64,000 bases of DNA from Helicobacter sp. 11S02596-1 (GCF_002272825.1 NZ_MLAM01000001.1:1-64000), one strand, 5' to 3'; shown: positions 7,843 to 17,922, counted from the first letter of the stretch. Notes: generated from the sequence alone by a model not told the origin. Translations and numbers: made by a program.

Positions 7843-8886
7843 ATGATTTTAACAGGCTTACTCTGTGGTATTTTGCTTGGTTTTGTCCTGCAAAGAGGGC
7901 GTTTTTGTATGGTGGGAGCGTATCGCGATCTTTTCCTTAGCAAAAAAACAACTATCTTTTTAGCCCTTTTTATTGCGATTACCATTCAAAGTATTGGGAT
8001 TTTTATTCTCCAAGATAATGGCGTGATTGCACTTGCTTACAAGCCATTCTTCTGGCTAGCCACGATTATTGGGGGTGTGATTTTTGGTTTTGGGATGGTG
8101 CTAGCTGGGGGTTGTGCTACAGGAACGTGGTATCGGGCTGGAGAGGGGCTTATCGGGAGTTATATCGCCCTTTTTGGTTATATGCTCGGGGCTGCAATGA
8201 CGAAATTTGGTATTTTCCAACCCATCAATCAAAATCTCAAAACCTATCAAATCCAAGACTCCACGCTCTATCAAACCCTCAATATCTCCCCGTGGATTCT
8301 CATTGTGATTTTATTTGCCATCGTGGGTTTTTTCACCTACAAAGAACTCAAAAAGCCCAAACGAAAAATCGCAACATTGACACCGAGAAAAACAGGGATT
8401 TCTCATTGGCTTTTTGAAAAGGCGTGGCATCCCTTTATCACAGCGATTTTAGTCGGACTCATCGCCATCCTGGCGTGGCCTCTGAGCTATGCGAGCGGGA
8501 GAGAGTTTGGTCTAGGAATCACTACACCATCAGCGAATCTATTGGGATTTTTGGTTACTGGCAATTTAGACTATATCGATTGGGGCGTGTTCTTGGTTTT
8601 GGGTATCTTTATGGGGAGCTTCATCGCTGCAAAAGGAGCAAATGAATTTAAATTCAGACTGCCAGAGAAAAAAACGCTTGGCTTGAACCTCTCTGGTGGG
8701 CTTTTGATGGGGTTTGGCGCATCTTTGGCAGGGGGTTGCACGATCGGAAATGGGCTGGTAAATACGGCTATTTTTTCCTATCAAGGCTGGGTAGCTGTGG
8801 TATTTTTTATCATTGGGGCGTGGCTTGCAACCTACCTGACAATCATCCGACCCCAACAAATCGCTTCAAATAAAATCAAATCATAA
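7843..8886 (+). CDS. tsuA: YeeE/YedE-family thiosulfate/sulfur transporter
   Basis: This 347-residue integral membrane protein has two GGC-type signatures in its repeated halves, with cysteines at residues 91 (AGGCATGTW) and 299 (AGGCTIGNG). These are the conserved cysteines of the TsuA/YeeE family, which passes thiosulfate across the inner membrane. The next gene, 9 bases downstream, encodes a TusA-like sulfur carrier, the usual partner. AAGGAAAA precedes the ATG. The pair probably feeds sulfur into assimilation or thiolation pathways. Confidence 0.88.
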   Translation: MILTGLLCGILLGFVLQRGRFCMVGAYRDLFLSKKTTIFLALFIAITIQSIGIFILQDNGVIALAYKPFFWLATIIGGVIFGFGMVLAGGCATGTWYRAGEGLIGSYIALFGYMLGAAMTKFGIFQPINQNLKTYQIQDSTLYQTLNISPWILIVILFAIVGFFTYKELKKPKRKIATLTPRKTGISHWLFEKAWHPFITAILVGLIAILAWPLSYASGREFGLGITTPSANLLGFLVTGNLDYIDWGVFLVLGIFMGSFIAAKGANEFKFRLPEKKTLGLNLSGGLLMGFGASLAGGCTIGNGLVNTAIFSYQGWVAVVFFIIGAWLATYLTIIRPQQIASNKIKS

Positions 8887-8895
8887 AGGAAAATA

Positions 8896-9123
8896 ATGGC
8901 AAAAACACTACGCACAAACGGGCTGGTATGCCCTTTCCCTCTAGTAGAGGCAAAAAAAGCAATGCAAGAAATGGCTATCAATGAAGAACTCATCATTTAT
9001 TTTGACTGCACGCAAGGGACTCAAAGTATCCCTGAATGGGCGGCTGAAGAAGGCTATGATGTCGGGGAATTTATCCAGATTGGCGATGCAGAATGGAAAA
9101 TCTCCATCAAAAAAACCAACTAA
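8896..9123 (+). CDS. tusA: TusA/SirA-like sulfur carrier
   Basis: The 75-residue protein has the family signature CPFP with the sulfur-carrying cysteine at residue 12 (GLVCPFPLVEAKKAM). Length and fold pattern fit TusA/YeeD-type carriers, which accept sulfur as a persulfide. It follows tsuA with AAAGGAAAA before its ATG, so it is likely the cytoplasmic acceptor working with the transporter (the YeeE-YeeD arrangement). Its stop is 5 bases from that of convergent trpS. Confidence 0.88.
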   Translation: MAKTLRTNGLVCPFPLVEAKKAMQEMAINEELIIYFDCTQGTQSIPEWAAEEGYDVGEFIQIGDAEWKISIKKTN

Positions 9124-9128
9124 AAGCC

Positions 9129-10115
9129 TCAAACTAGTCCAACGAGATCCTTGGCTTTTTGATACGTTGCCTTTGCTAAGGGGCGGACCTTATCTGCCCC
9201 CGCACGAAGCACTTTTTGTATATAGCCTTTTTCTGTGCTTAATCGCAAATACTCTTCTTGAATCGGTCTTAGTGCTTCGATCACAACCTCGGCGACTGCG
9301 ATTTTAAACTCCCCATAGCCCTTGTGTGCAAATTCATTTTCTATCATCTCTCTGCTTTTGTGCGTGAAAACCTCATAAATGCTTAGCAAATTATACACAC
9401 CCGCACGGGTTTCATCAAAAATGATGGCATTATGAGAATCCGTGGTGGCTTTTTTGAATTTTTTCAAAATCTCTTCAGGACTATCAAGCAAAAAAATCGC
9501 GTGGTTGTTCCCTTTGGCTGATTTACTCATTTTGACACTTGGGTCATCAAGCCCCATCACCCGTGCGCCTACTTTTGGAATCAAAGGTTCAGGGATTTTG
9601 AAACATTCACCAAAATCCCGATTGAATTTCATCGCAACATTTCTGCTAAGCTCAAGATGTTGCTTCTGATCCTCACCCACAGGGACGCCATCGCTCTGAT
9701 AAAGCAAAATATCTGCTGCCATCAATGCAGGATAATTAAACAGCCCAACATTCACATTTTTGGCATTTTTTGATGATTTGTCTTTAAATTGTGTCATCCG
9801 ATTCATTTCGCCCATCGGGATATTGCAATCAAGAATCCACGCCAAAGCAGGGTGTTCATCGATCTCGCTCTGGATAAAAAGGTTGGATTTTTCCACATCA
9901 ATCCCACAAGCTAGCAACATCCCAGCAAGCTCATAAGTCTTTTCTTTGAGTTCTTTGGGGTCTTGTGTGGTGGTGATGGCGTGCGAATTTACCACGCAAA
10001 ATATATTTTCATACTCATCTTGAGAATCCACCCAATTTTTGACCGCACCCAAATAATTCCCCAAATGGATTTGCCCTGTAGGTTGGATGCCTGAAAATAC
10101 TCGTTTTTTAGCCAT
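9129..10115 (-). CDS. trpS: Tryptophanyl-tRNA synthetase
   Basis: The class I synthetase motifs are present: [10 protein letters not shown] (HIGH-type) close to the N-terminus and [10 protein letters not shown] (KMSKS) in the middle of the chain. I place the start at 10115 (product MAKKRVFSG...) because AAAAAGGG stands at the right distance upstream. The longer frame from 10154 adds 13 residues without a good ribosome site. The resulting 328 residues fit the family. The enzyme charges tRNA-Trp in the cytoplasm. Confidence 0.95.
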   Translation of the reverse strand: MAKKRVFSGIQPTGQIHLGNYLGAVKNWVDSQDEYENIFCVVNSHAITTTQDPKELKEKTYELAGMLLACGIDVEKSNLFIQSEIDEHPALAWILDCNIPMGEMNRMTQFKDKSSKNAKNVNVGLFNYPALMAADILLYQSDGVPVGEDQKQHLELSRNVAMKFNRDFGECFKIPEPLIPKVGARVMGLDDPSVKMSKSAKGNNHAIFLLDSPEEILKKFKKATTDSHNAIIFDETRAGVYNLLSIYEVFTHKSREMIENEFAHKGYGEFKIAVAEVVIEALRPIQEEYLRLSTEKGYIQKVLRAGADKVRPLAKATYQKAKDLVGLV

Positions 10116-10199
10116 TTTAAGCCCTTTTTGTCCGAAACTAGATTTGAGCCACATTATACACGTGCTGGGCTTGCAAGCAAATTAAAATCAATTTTTAAG

Positions 10200-10227
10200 T
10201 TGTTTTAGCAAATATCTACACTATAAT
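10200..10227 (+). promoter_or_regulatory. Promoter candidate for lpp20
   Basis: TTGTTT (10200-10205) and TATAAT (10222-10227) are separated by 16 bases, 45 bases ahead of the lipoprotein start codon. Confidence 0.5.
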
Positions 10228-10271
10228 GAAAAAATTTCAAGTTCAAAATTTACTATGATTAAAGGATAAAA

Positions 10272-10808
10272 ATGAAAAAAGCCTATTTTATCGGTGCGAT
10301 TGTCGCTATAGGGATTTTAGCTGGTTGTGCTAGTAAAAACGATGTTGGCGATGTGGCAAACTACGGGTTAAAAAACGCTCCTGATTGGGTTTTAAATAGC
10401 GATAAAAGTTTATTAAGCGCTGTAGGTAGCGCCAAGATAAAAAACAATAATATCGGTTTTGCCACCACGCAAGCGACCAATGCCGCAAGGGCTGAGATTG
10501 CTAGCCAAATAGCAGTGCAAATAGAAAGCAAATACAAAGAGCTTTCTACAAGTAGCGAAGATAGCGTATCTCAAGAAGCCGTCCAAGCGATACGAAACAG
10601 CGTGAATACAACCCTTGCCGGCTCCAAAAGAACAAAAACGTGGATAAGCGAAGATGGCACATTGTGGGCGCTTGTCAAAGTCGATAAACTCGATACAAAA
10701 CTCTTAGAAGAAAATCTTGCCAAAAGCAAAGCTTTGGATAAAAGTGCGGCAAAGGCGCTTTCAGAAGCAGTAGATGAAATCATTGATGGAAGCAAAACTG
10801 CCCAATAA
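10272..10808 (+). CDS. lpp20: LPP20-family outer-membrane lipoprotein
   Basis: The 178-residue product begins with a lipoprotein signal ending in LAGC, so cysteine 19 should become the lipidated N-terminus. Length and overall pattern match the Helicobacter LPP20 family, a small antigenic lipoprotein of unclear function. AAAGGATAAAA precedes the ATG. A short CCCA/TGGG hairpin followed by TTATTTTT immediately after the stop could end the transcript, though it is weak. The gene is monocistronic and converges with bioC. Confidence 0.85.
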   Translation: MKKAYFIGAIVAIGILAGCASKNDVGDVANYGLKNAPDWVLNSDKSLLSAVGSAKIKNNNIGFATTQATNAARAEIASQIAVQIESKYKELSTSSEDSVSQEAVQAIRNSVNTTLAGSKRTKTWISEDGTLWALVKVDKLDTKLLEENLAKSKALDKSAAKALSEAVDEIIDGSKTAQ

Positions 10809-10858
10809 TCTGGGTTATTTTTATAGTTTTTAAGCCCTTTGTGGTGATGATTTGTGAG

Positions 10859-11581
10859 CTATTTTTCGCATTCTGTAGTTATTCGGGGGCGTCCTACAAA
10901 CATCAAGATCTCATATTCTGCACACGCATAAGGGACATTTTCTCTGAAGCGTTTTGCCTCCGTGTAGCCCAGCACTCCCCCGCCGAGAAGCCCGAGATAT
11001 TTGAGATGTTTTAAAAAATCTGTGCGAGAAGTAAAATCTTGCTTGACATACTCCAGCCATACCTTGCCATTGAAATATTTTCCCAAAATCTCTCGGAGCG
11101 TTTTTTCATCTCGAAGCGGGGAAGCAGTCCCCAAAAAAGAATGCAATGAACTCAAGCTCTTATTGGTATAAATCCCAAATGCCACCTGCGCACAAGAGCC
11201 TGCGATACGTTTTAGCACAGATTCGAGATCGCTTGCCCACTGCAGTGATGAAGCTGCAATGCCCACATCATATGCCTGAAAAGAAAATGTTTCAAAATCT
11301 TGGCAAAAAAGCGAAATATTTTGAATACACGGCAGTGCCTTTGGGTGCGAAGCCAGCATAGTATCGGCAATATCGATACCGATAAAATCATTCACGTAAA
11401 TCCCTATTTTGTCAATCGCATAAGCGATATTCCCACTGCCACAACCAATATCAATCAACGAATCAATACGTTGCAAACCCAGTGTCTTCAAAAGCTTTGA
11501 GGCAACGAGATTTTGCACAAAAGCATTCTCTTGATAGGTGTGTGCTGATTTAGAAAATGAGTGGCGAATATGGTTATACAT
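10859..11581 (-). CDS. bioC: Malonyl-ACP O-methyltransferase (BioC-like)
   Basis: This 240-residue methyltransferase has the SAM-binding motif DIGCGSGNI near residues 44-52. Its N-terminus (FSKSAHTYQENA) is characteristic of BioC, which methylates malonyl-ACP to begin pimelate synthesis for biotin. No other biotin gene is adjacent. A generic class I methyltransferase with another role is possible, but the N-terminal pattern favours BioC. It is divergent from secG. Confidence 0.7.
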   Translation of the reverse strand: MYNHIRHSFSKSAHTYQENAFVQNLVASKLLKTLGLQRIDSLIDIGCGSGNIAYAIDKIGIYVNDFIGIDIADTMLASHPKALPCIQNISLFCQDFETFSFQAYDVGIAASSLQWASDLESVLKRIAGSCAQVAFGIYTNKSLSSLHSFLGTASPLRDEKTLREILGKYFNGKVWLEYVKQDFTSRTDFLKHLKYLGLLGGGVLGYTEAKRFRENVPYACAEYEILMFVGRPRITTECEK

Positions 11582-11656
11582 TTGCGAATTTTATATTTTA
11601 CTCAATAAAGTTTTGGTAAAATTTCTGATTAAATATAGAAATTTCTGGAGAAATGA

Positions 11657-12016
11657 ATGGCTAGCACACTTTTGGTAACTCAAATTATTTTGGCGATTGT
11701 AATCGTGATCGTTGTTTTATTGCAAAAAAGCTCAAGTATCGGGCTTGGCGTCTATAGCGGGAGCAATGACTCTGTATTTGGCGCAAAAGGACCTGCAGGT
11801 TTTATGGCAAAACTCACGATGTTTTTGGGGCTTTTGTTCCTCATCAATACGATTTCTTTGGGCTATGTCTATAACAAAAATCACAACAAAAGTATCCTAG
11901 ATGATGCCACGAAAAAATCCCTAGTCCCTGTTGCTCCTTTGCAAAATACCCTCGAACCTGTCAAGCCCATCGCCCCGCTAGCCCCACTTATCCCTGAAAA
12001 CAATCAAACAAAATAA
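11657..12016 (+). CDS. secG: Preprotein translocase subunit SecG
   Basis: The 119-residue protein has two transmembrane segments (about residues 3-23 and 53-72) around a SecG-like cytoplasmic loop ([19 protein letters not shown]). A proline-rich tail follows. SecG supports SecYE in export across the inner membrane. It begins a block (secG, frr, pyrE, RDD protein) that has the same order in H. pylori as I recall it. CTGGAGAA precedes the start, and an extended -10-like TTGGTAAAAT is at 11613-11622. Confidence 0.92.
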   Translation: MASTLLVTQIILAIVIVIVVLLQKSSSIGLGVYSGSNDSVFGAKGPAGFMAKLTMFLGLLFLINTISLGYVYNKNHNKSILDDATKKSLVPVAPLQNTLEPVKPIAPLAPLIPENNQTK

Positions 12017-12026
12017 AGGATTGGCG

Positions 12027-12584
12027 ATGTTAAAAGATATTTATGATGAAACAAAAGACCATATGGATAAGACCCTCCAGTCCCTCCGCAGGGATTTTGG
12101 CACGCTTCGGAGTGCAAAAGTCTCTATCAGTATCCTAGATAATATCAAGATAAATTATTATGATACCCCCACACCGCTCAATCAAGTCGGCTCTGTGATC
12201 GCCCAAGATGCGACGACTATCGTTATCACCCCGTGGGAAAAAAATCTCCTAAAAGACATCGAAAGAGCCATCCAAGAGGCAAATATCGGTGTCAATCCCA
12301 ATTCTGATAGCGAATCGGTGAAGCTATTTTTTCCCCCAATGACCCAAGACCAACGAAAAGAAATCGCCAAAGAAGCCAAAGGGATGGGCGAAAAAGCAAA
12401 AATTGCCATCCGCAACATCAGGCAAGATGCCAATAACCACATCAAAAAGCTCGAAAAAGACAAAGCCATCACCGAAGATGAAAACAAAAAAGCGCTTGAT
12501 GAGATTCAAAAATATACCGATGAATATGTCAAAAAGATTGATGAAATGACAAAAAACAAAGAAGATGAGGTAATGAAAGTTTAA
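12027..12584 (+). CDS. frr: Ribosome recycling factor
   Basis: This three-helix-bundle and hinge protein ends in the conserved KK-EK-K-ITEDE region and splits post-termination ribosomes together with EF-G. I choose the ATG at 12027 ([10 protein letters not shown]...), giving 185 residues, because AAAGGA (12015-12020) is correctly spaced. A frame-compatible TTG at 12021 would begin inside that ribosome site. The gene follows secG by 10 bases. Confidence 0.95.
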   Translation: MLKDIYDETKDHMDKTLQSLRRDFGTLRSAKVSISILDNIKINYYDTPTPLNQVGSVIAQDATTIVITPWEKNLLKDIERAIQEANIGVNPNSDSESVKLFFPPMTQDQRKEIAKEAKGMGEKAKIAIRNIRQDANNHIKKLEKDKAITEDENKKALDEIQKYTDEYVKKIDEMTKNKEDEVMKV

Positions 12585-12619
12585 ATTTAATTTTCATAGA
12601 AATACCAAAAAGGATGGCA

Positions 12620-13237
12620 ATGCAATTGGATATCAAAAAATACTACACCGACGCACAAGCCTTGCTTGAAGGGCATTTTCTTCTTAGCAGTGGCAATCAT
12701 TCCGATCGCTATCTCCAATCTGCCAGAGTGCTTGAAAATCCAAAAACAGCTGAAATCCTCGCCAAAGCCCTCGCCAAACAAATCCAAGAAGCCGGGCTTT
12801 TGCCTGATTGTGTTTGTTCGCCTGCCCTTGGCGGGATTTTGGCTGGTTATGAGCTTGCTAGGGCATTGGGAGTGAGATTTATCTTTACCGAACGAGTTGA
12901 GGGGCAAATGTGCCTACGCAGAGGCTTTGAGGTAAAAGAAGATGAAAAAATCCTCATTTGTGAGGATATTATCACCACAGGAGGCTCAGCACTCGAAGCT
13001 GCCAGATGTGTGGAGTTTCAAGGGGGCAAGGTCATTGCTTATGCGGGATTAGCCAATCGGGGCTTTTGCCAAAGGGTTGGTTCAGAGCTGGCAAAAAAAC
13101 CTGAATGCCGATTGCCTGATAATATCCCATTATTTGCACTTGAAGATTTTATTTTCAATATGTATGAACCCAAAGACTGCCCGCTATGCCAAAATGGCAA
13201 AAACAAAGCCATCAAGCCCGGTAGTAGAGGCAACTAG
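12620..13237 (+). CDS. pyrE: Orotate phosphoribosyltransferase
   Basis: The PRPP-binding loop [10 protein letters not shown] is at about residues 115-124 from the chosen start. The N-terminal half contains the typical [15 protein letters not shown] substrate region. The enzyme makes OMP in pyrimidine synthesis. Two ATGs lie near the ribosome site AAAAAGG; the second (12620) has better spacing than the first (12614). A DCPLC motif occurs near the C-terminus. It lies 30 bases after frr. Confidence 0.94.
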   Translation: MQLDIKKYYTDAQALLEGHFLLSSGNHSDRYLQSARVLENPKTAEILAKALAKQIQEAGLLPDCVCSPALGGILAGYELARALGVRFIFTERVEGQMCLRRGFEVKEDEKILICEDIITTGGSALEAARCVEFQGGKVIAYAGLANRGFCQRVGSELAKKPECRLPDNIPLFALEDFIFNMYEPKDCPLCQNGKNKAIKPGSRGN

Positions 13238-13256
13238 AATTTAGGTTGCAACCAGA

Positions 13257-13790
13257 TTGAAAAATGATTTGAAAAAATGGCGGAAAGTCAAAAGCCAAAA
13301 AAACCATCCTCCCCGCACTTCTTCTGGCTCTGTAAAACAAAAATCCCACTCTATGCAAACGTTTTTTCACGCCTCTTTGCAAACTCTCCAGCAAATCCAC
13401 ACCTTTGGGCGTATCAAGGCTTTCATTACCGATATGTTTATGATTTACACGCCGATTCTTTATATCACCGCTTATGTTGTTTTGGGAAGTGCGCAAGGCT
13501 TTCGAGACAATCAAACCAGCATTTTTATTTGCGTATGTCTCTATGGGGTCATCAGCGCTCTTTTTATTTCTATATCCTCGCAAACTCCGGGCTTGCGCTA
13601 TGCTGGCTTGATGGCTGTTCGGACAAATGGTAAAAAAATGGGTTTTTTGAGAGCATTGGTCCGGTTTTTTATCTGGATATTGGGAACAACGTTTCTCTTC
13701 GGGCTTTGCACGCCATTTTTTCGCAAAGACAAAAAATGCCTCCACGACATCGTTTGTGGGACTACCATCATCAAAAAAACTCAAAAATAA
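13257..13790 (+). CDS. RDD-family membrane protein
   Basis: The gene encodes a small membrane protein with hydrophobic segments near residues 58-75, 90-110 and 135-155. The order (arginine-rich start, then IKAFITDMFMIYTPILYI) fits the RDD family. The start is uncertain: the open frame begins at a TTG (13257), while the first ATG is at 13353 (MQTFFHASLQ...), which would give 145 residues and keep the whole conserved region. It sits downstream of pyrE in the Helicobacter-typical order. Its 3' end overlaps the convergent DUF4105 gene by 10 bases. Function unknown. Confidence 0.75.
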   Translation: MKNDLKKWRKVKSQKNHPPRTSSGSVKQKSHSMQTFFHASLQTLQQIHTFGRIKAFITDMFMIYTPILYITAYVVLGSAQGFRDNQTSIFICVCLYGVISALFISISSQTPGLRYAGLMAVRTNGKKMGFLRALVRFFIWILGTTFLFGLCTPFFRKDKKCLHDIVCGTTIIKKTQK

Positions 13791-15784
13791 ATCCGCAATC
13801 CCATAGCATTTTGTTGCCTCGTGGCTCTATCATTAAAAAAATACGATTGATTATTCACAAACAAAGCGAGATTATGCACTATCTGCACCGAAAAACTCGC
13901 ATCAAGAATATGCCCGATAATCCTGCCATACACCCGGTTGGAATACTCGATAGTGAGCTTGAGCCTCGCATTGCTAGCCACCATCCCCAATGAATTTCCC
14001 AATGCCACCCGTGAAGAACGCAAAACATAAAAAATAGGCTCAAGCACATAATACATATAGAGATAATCATTAACAGCATAGCTCGCCCCTCCCCCAAGTG
14101 CTGCATAATAAACAGGTCTATCTTCCCAAAAACTCCTATCAAACCCTGTATTGAAGCGATAGGTTATCGGGTGAAACAAATAACTCATCATCCCATAAGA
14201 TGCCACCGAAAAAATCTTTGCCTCTTGGAGCTGGAAAACAGAACTTTGCGTGCCATCAAGATAAAAACTACCTTTCAAAAATTCGATTTGCATCCCTTTG
14301 AGATACCCCACATCATTATCGGTAATATCGTGATAGGCAAGCCTAAACTCAAAACCACTAGCAAATTTGCCGTTTTTTATAAAAGCATAGGGCATCATCC
14401 GAGTGCCTTGATTGCCCTGCAAAAACGTATCAGGATCAAAAACGAGCGCTTCGCCTTTCCCCAAAAACGAGCGTGCCAAAGCAATCTGATGGGCGGTTTT
14501 GAGATACTCTGGCAAAGGCATTTTATTTTTGATATAGCGATATTCTGCCATCTCCGCACTCGCCTCCAAGACAGCCTGCTTTTCTTTGTGTGGCATATCT
14601 TCAGAAAAAATGCTTTGAGGCTCTTTAACCCCTTGCGAGATTTTTTTGACCTCAAAAAGTGCGTGATGGCGGAGCTTTTTTTCATACGCAGTGATCTTAC
14701 TCCACTTGCTAGGGCGGTATTCTTGCCCTGCTATCAAGCCCTCATTATTCATAGCAAAAATCGTCTCAGGCGGATTGACCTGATAGATAAAATACTGGTG
14801 CAAATCCACCCCCTCCCGTGCGATCTCCAACAGCCATAGCATATTATATGAGCAATTTTTATCAAAGTAAAAATATTCGATACCTATATCGCGCAATTCC
14901 CAAATATGCCGATACATTTTCTTGACTTCTTCTTCGCTAAGATTGAGTCCAAACTCATAAATATCCCGATTTTCTGTGTCAGAATATTCTTTGAGCTTAT
15001 CATAATAGGGAGCGATCGCATAAAATCCATCATACCCCCCAAGCAAGCCTTTTGTCATATATACCAGAGGATTTTCTTTGGAAATATCAACTTGAGCGGC
15101 AAAATCGACGGCGTGGGCGAGTAGCTTGCTATCAAAGCTTGAATTGAGCAACAAAAACGTATGCCCAAACATCGAAGCTGGCGACCCCATAAAAGATGAT
15201 GGGAATACGATGGAAGCAGATTTTGGATCGATATAAGCAAACATATCGGTAAATTCTTTGCAAGGATTTTTTGGCAAGCCCTCAAAATGCAGTGCGCCAT
15301 CGAGATAATCAAAACGCGCCCCAAATCTACAAATTGCGTGATAATCCGCCTTGTTAGCGGAGCGTTGCGGGATTTTTGTGCGATGTTCGCCTTGGATTTT
15401 TTTGGCATTGGCAACGATTTCTTTGAGATAGCTAGGGACTTTTACTGCCTCTATGGGGCGATAAAACTCCCTGATAGTCGCTTCAAGCTCGGCTTTTGGA
15501 TCACGATTGCCAGCAGGAGAGTAAAAAAACTTTTTATCAGTTATCTCGCTTTTTTTGCCACGAAAATGCAAGAGATTCAGCCAGTGCTTGCTTTCATAAA
15601 GTTTAAGTTCATTTGCCTTTTGAATATATTTTTGCACCAAAGCATCAGGGGATTGAAAATCTGCCGTTTTGCCCGTTTTTCCATCACTCCCCACAGCATC
15701 CAAATACACACAAAAAGCAACCAATAACAAAAAATAACGTGTCATCAAAATAACAGATGGCAAAGAATTAAAACTTGCCATCAT
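13781..15784 (-). CDS. DUF4105 (Lnb-like) exported protein
   Basis: The 667-residue protein has a signal peptide starting MTRYFLLLVAFCVYLDA; this methionine is residue 14 of the long frame, and either start is possible. A central region with FPSSFMGSPASMFGHTFLL and FDKNCSYNMLWLLE carries the histidine and cysteine typical of DUF4105, related to the N-terminal domain of lacto-N-biosidases and a papain-like fold. The C-terminal third is rich in alternating aromatic strands, suggesting an outer-membrane barrel. Hydrolase activity on a surface polymer is a family-level guess. The gene follows the DUF3015 gene by 5 bases. Confidence 0.75.
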   Translation of the reverse strand: MMASFNSLPSVILMTRYFLLLVAFCVYLDAVGSDGKTGKTADFQSPDALVQKYIQKANELKLYESKHWLNLLHFRGKKSEITDKKFFYSPAGNRDPKAELEATIREFYRPIEAVKVPSYLKEIVANAKKIQGEHRTKIPQRSANKADYHAICRFGARFDYLDGALHFEGLPKNPCKEFTDMFAYIDPKSASIVFPSSFMGSPASMFGHTFLLLNSSFDSKLLAHAVDFAAQVDISKENPLVYMTKGLLGGYDGFYAIAPYYDKLKEYSDTENRDIYEFGLNLSEEEVKKMYRHIWELRDIGIEYFYFDKNCSYNMLWLLEIAREGVDLHQYFIYQVNPPETIFAMNNEGLIAGQEYRPSKWSKITAYEKKLRHHALFEVKKISQGVKEPQSIFSEDMPHKEKQAVLEASAEMAEYRYIKNKMPLPEYLKTAHQIALARSFLGKGEALVFDPDTFLQGNQGTRMMPYAFIKNGKFASGFEFRLAYHDITDNDVGYLKGMQIEFLKGSFYLDGTQSSVFQLQEAKIFSVASYGMMSYLFHPITYRFNTGFDRSFWEDRPVYYAALGGGASYAVNDYLYMYYVLEPIFYVLRSSRVALGNSLGMVASNARLKLTIEYSNRVYGRIIGHILDASFSVQIVHNLALFVNNQSYFFNDRATRQQNAMGLRIYF

Positions 15785-15789
15785 AAAAT

Positions 15790-16227
15790 TTAAAGCGTAG
15801 AAATATTATCCAAAACATCGCTCATTTGAGCATTTTCATCCTGATAGATCGCATTATAATTTGCCTGCAATCTCGCTTTGAAATCCTCCTTGTCTGCCAC
15901 AGCCAAAAGCTCTACGAGCGTATCTAAGCTCTCGCCAGCACCACGAGAAATATCTTTGGAAAGATTATCCATATTGGCAGCGACAAATTCTTGCACACGC
16001 TCATCAAGCACAAGCTTGGTATCTGAACAACCCGAAGTCCCTGAAGTGATAGCAAATGTTTGATTCGCAGAAGTGCCATTAGTGGTAGCTTGAATGATAT
16101 GGATAAGTTTTGAATCCCCATCAATAAGCATACTGCCTAGACCGCAACCTGAACTTTTATTTGCCGCTGCAAACGCCGTGCTAGCGAGCGCCCCTGCCAA
16201 AACCAAACTTAACGTAAGTTTTTTCAT
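15790..16227 (-). CDS. DUF3015 small exported protein
   Basis: The 145-residue protein starts with a clear signal peptide ending ALASTAFA. The mature part begins near GCGLGS, the conserved glycine-cysteine pattern of DUF3015, and contains a second cysteine (SGCSD) that could form a disulfide. AAAGGAAAAG precedes the ATG. It is probably cotranscribed with the DUF4105 gene. The role is unknown. AT-rich sequence between it and atpB (16228-16409) includes ATAATAATCTTAATTATAA, which is Fur-box-like but weak. Confidence 0.8.
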   Translation of the reverse strand: MKKLTLSLVLAGALASTAFAAANKSSGCGLGSMLIDGDSKLIHIIQATTNGTSANQTFAITSGTSGCSDTKLVLDERVQEFVAANMDNLSKDISRGAGESLDTLVELLAVADKEDFKARLQANYNAIYQDENAQMSDVLDNISTL

Positions 16228-16409
16228 ACTTTTCCTTTGAAATGTTTTTGTAAATTATTATCTTTATGCCAATTGTATAAAAATAATAATCTTAATTATA
16301 ATATTTCCCAATGAATCCAAGCTTAAACGCCAAATTTAATTTGGTCTTAAAAAAAAATCGGCTAGAATGATTCCAATAAATCCTAAAAACAATCCAAAAG
16401 GGTATCATT

Positions 16410-17096
16410 ATGGAACACCGAGTTTTTACATTCGCAAGCCTTTTCAATCCCGACCACGACTTTATCATCGGTTTTTATACGATTTTATGTGCCTTGCTCG
16501 CTATCATCATCGGCAAAATCGCCACCAGCAAAATGCAAGTCATCCCCTCTGGGATTCAAAATTTTTATGAAACAATGATTGAGGGGATGTTGTTTTTGGC
16601 AAAGGATATTATCGGCGAAAAGCTCGCTAGAAAATATTTCCCTCTAGCAGGCACGATAGCTATCTTGGTGTTTTTTTGTAATATGATTGGTATTATCCCC
16701 GGATTTGAAGCCCCCACATCAAGCTGGAGTTTCACCCTCGTGCTTGCGTTGATCGTGTTTTTTTACTACCACTACGAGGGTATCAAAGCCCAAGGCATCC
16801 TCCATTACATCGCCCATTTTGCAGGCCCTATCAAATGGCTTGCCCCACTGATGTTCCCGATTGAAATCATCGCGCATTTTTCTCGTATCATCTCATTATC
16901 TTTCAGGCTTTTTGGGAATATCAAAGGCGATGATATGTTCTTGCTCGTAATGTTAATGCTCGTTCCTTGGATTGTCCCCATCGCGCCTTTTGCCGTTTTA
17001 TTTTTTATGGGTATCTTGCAAGCATTTGTTTTTATGATTTTGACTTATGTATATCTTGCAGGTGCGGTGTTGGTAGAAGATGAAAATCAGTTTTAA
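16410..17096 (+). CDS. atpB: F0F1 ATP synthase subunit a
   Basis: This 228-residue polytopic protein contains the essential arginine segment [14 protein letters not shown], which faces the c-ring in proton translocation. The C-terminal helix ([18 protein letters not shown]) is also characteristic. Start [10 protein letters not shown] matches the Helicobacter form as I recall it. The gene is separate from the rest of the ATP synthase operon, as usual in this group. Confidence 0.96.
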   Translation: MEHRVFTFASLFNPDHDFIIGFYTILCALLAIIIGKIATSKMQVIPSGIQNFYETMIEGMLFLAKDIIGEKLARKYFPLAGTIAILVFFCNMIGIIPGFEAPTSSWSFTLVLALIVFFYYHYEGIKAQGILHYIAHFAGPIKWLAPLMFPIEIIAHFSRIISLSFRLFGNIKGDDMFLLVMLMLVPWIVPIAPFAVLFFMGILQAFVFMILTYVYLAGAVLVEDENQF

Positions 17097-17105
17097 ACCC
17101 AAACA

Positions 17106-17336
17106 ATGAAAAAAAATACCGCCATCAAGCTTTTGGAATTTTTTGTTGGGATATTCTTTGGGATTGGTATTTTTGGGGGGATTTCGTGTTTTTTGATTTT
17201 AAGAGATTTTGATACTATCATCGCTTTTTTGTTATCCATCACATTTTTTGGGATTTTTAGCTTTTTTGCGATTTTGTCCAAATCCCTAAGTATTTTGTTG
17301 CGACATAATGATTCCAAACCCCAAAACCACATTTGA
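17106..17336 (+). CDS. Small two-helix membrane protein
   Basis: The 76-residue product has two hydrophobic segments (about 10-32 and 38-63) and no motif I recognise. It starts 9 bases after atpB and its 3' end overlaps the thiE-like gene by 29 bases, which suggests that the three are cotranscribed. No ribosome site of note is visible, so translation may depend on coupling to atpB. Function unknown. Confidence 0.6.
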   Translation: MKKNTAIKLLEFFVGIFFGIGIFGGISCFLILRDFDTIIAFLLSITFFGIFSFFAILSKSLSILLRHNDSKPQNHI

Positions 17337-17922
17337 AAGTTATTTTATCACTTCCCCGCTCCTATACCCTGAGCTTTCCCCTATCATATTCAAACAGCGT
17401 TTAGAAAATATTTTCCAATCCCATTCAATCCAAAAAGCTTGTTTTAGAGATAGCACCCAAGAAATCCCCGCCCATCTCATCAAGGTTTTTTCTCAGACTT
17501 GCGACCAATATAACATTGAGAGTTTTATCAATCTCGCCAACACGCCCCAGAGCCTGCAATATTGCCAAAAATACAAGCTAAGTGGTATCCATATCAAAGG
17601 CAATGAACTATCCCAAGCAAAAAATCTCCCAAAAACCCTAACAGAACAAAAAATAAAAACCTTTTACAGCGCCCATCACAAAACAGAAGTATCCCAAGCT
17701 TTGGATTTGGGGATAGATTTTGTTACCATCAGCCCGATATTTTTCACACCCAATAAACCAAATCCTCTAGGCATATCCTATCTCGATAGCTTTGATTCCG
17801 AGTGCAAAGCCCACCTGTTTGCACTTGGTGGTATCCTCACCCAAGAACAAATCGACGCCATCAAATCCAAAGGTTTAAAAGGCTTTGCCTCCATACGATA
17901 TTTTTTAGACGCAAGGTTTTAA
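17308..17922 (+). CDS. Thiamine phosphate synthase/TenI-like protein
   Basis: The 204-residue protein has a phosphate-binding TIM-barrel pattern of the ThiE/TenI family: SGIHIKGNEL, then TFYSAHHKTEVSQALDLGIDFVTISPIFFTPNKP, then FALGGI near the C-terminus. ThiE couples hydroxymethylpyrimidine-PP with thiazole phosphate. The sequence is divergent (HIKGNE rather than the usual HLGQ-D), so it might be a non-catalytic TenI-like or Helicobacter-specific version. No thiamine gene or TPP riboswitch is adjacent. The 223 bases after it hold nothing I can name. Confidence 0.65.
   Translation: MIPNPKTTFESYFITSPLLYPELSPIIFKQRLENIFQSHSIQKACFRDSTQEIPAHLIKVFSQTCDQYNIESFINLANTPQSLQYCQKYKLSGIHIKGNELSQAKNLPKTLTEQKIKTFYSAHHKTEVSQALDLGIDFVTISPIFFTPNKPNPLGISYLDSFDSECKAHLFALGGILTQEQIDAIKSKGLKGFASIRYFLDARF

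Noticed and set aside
13277-13633. Alternative 118-codon frame over the RDD gene
   Set aside because: It lies in another frame within the RDD gene and lacks any domain, whereas the RDD frame has membrane segments and family pattern.
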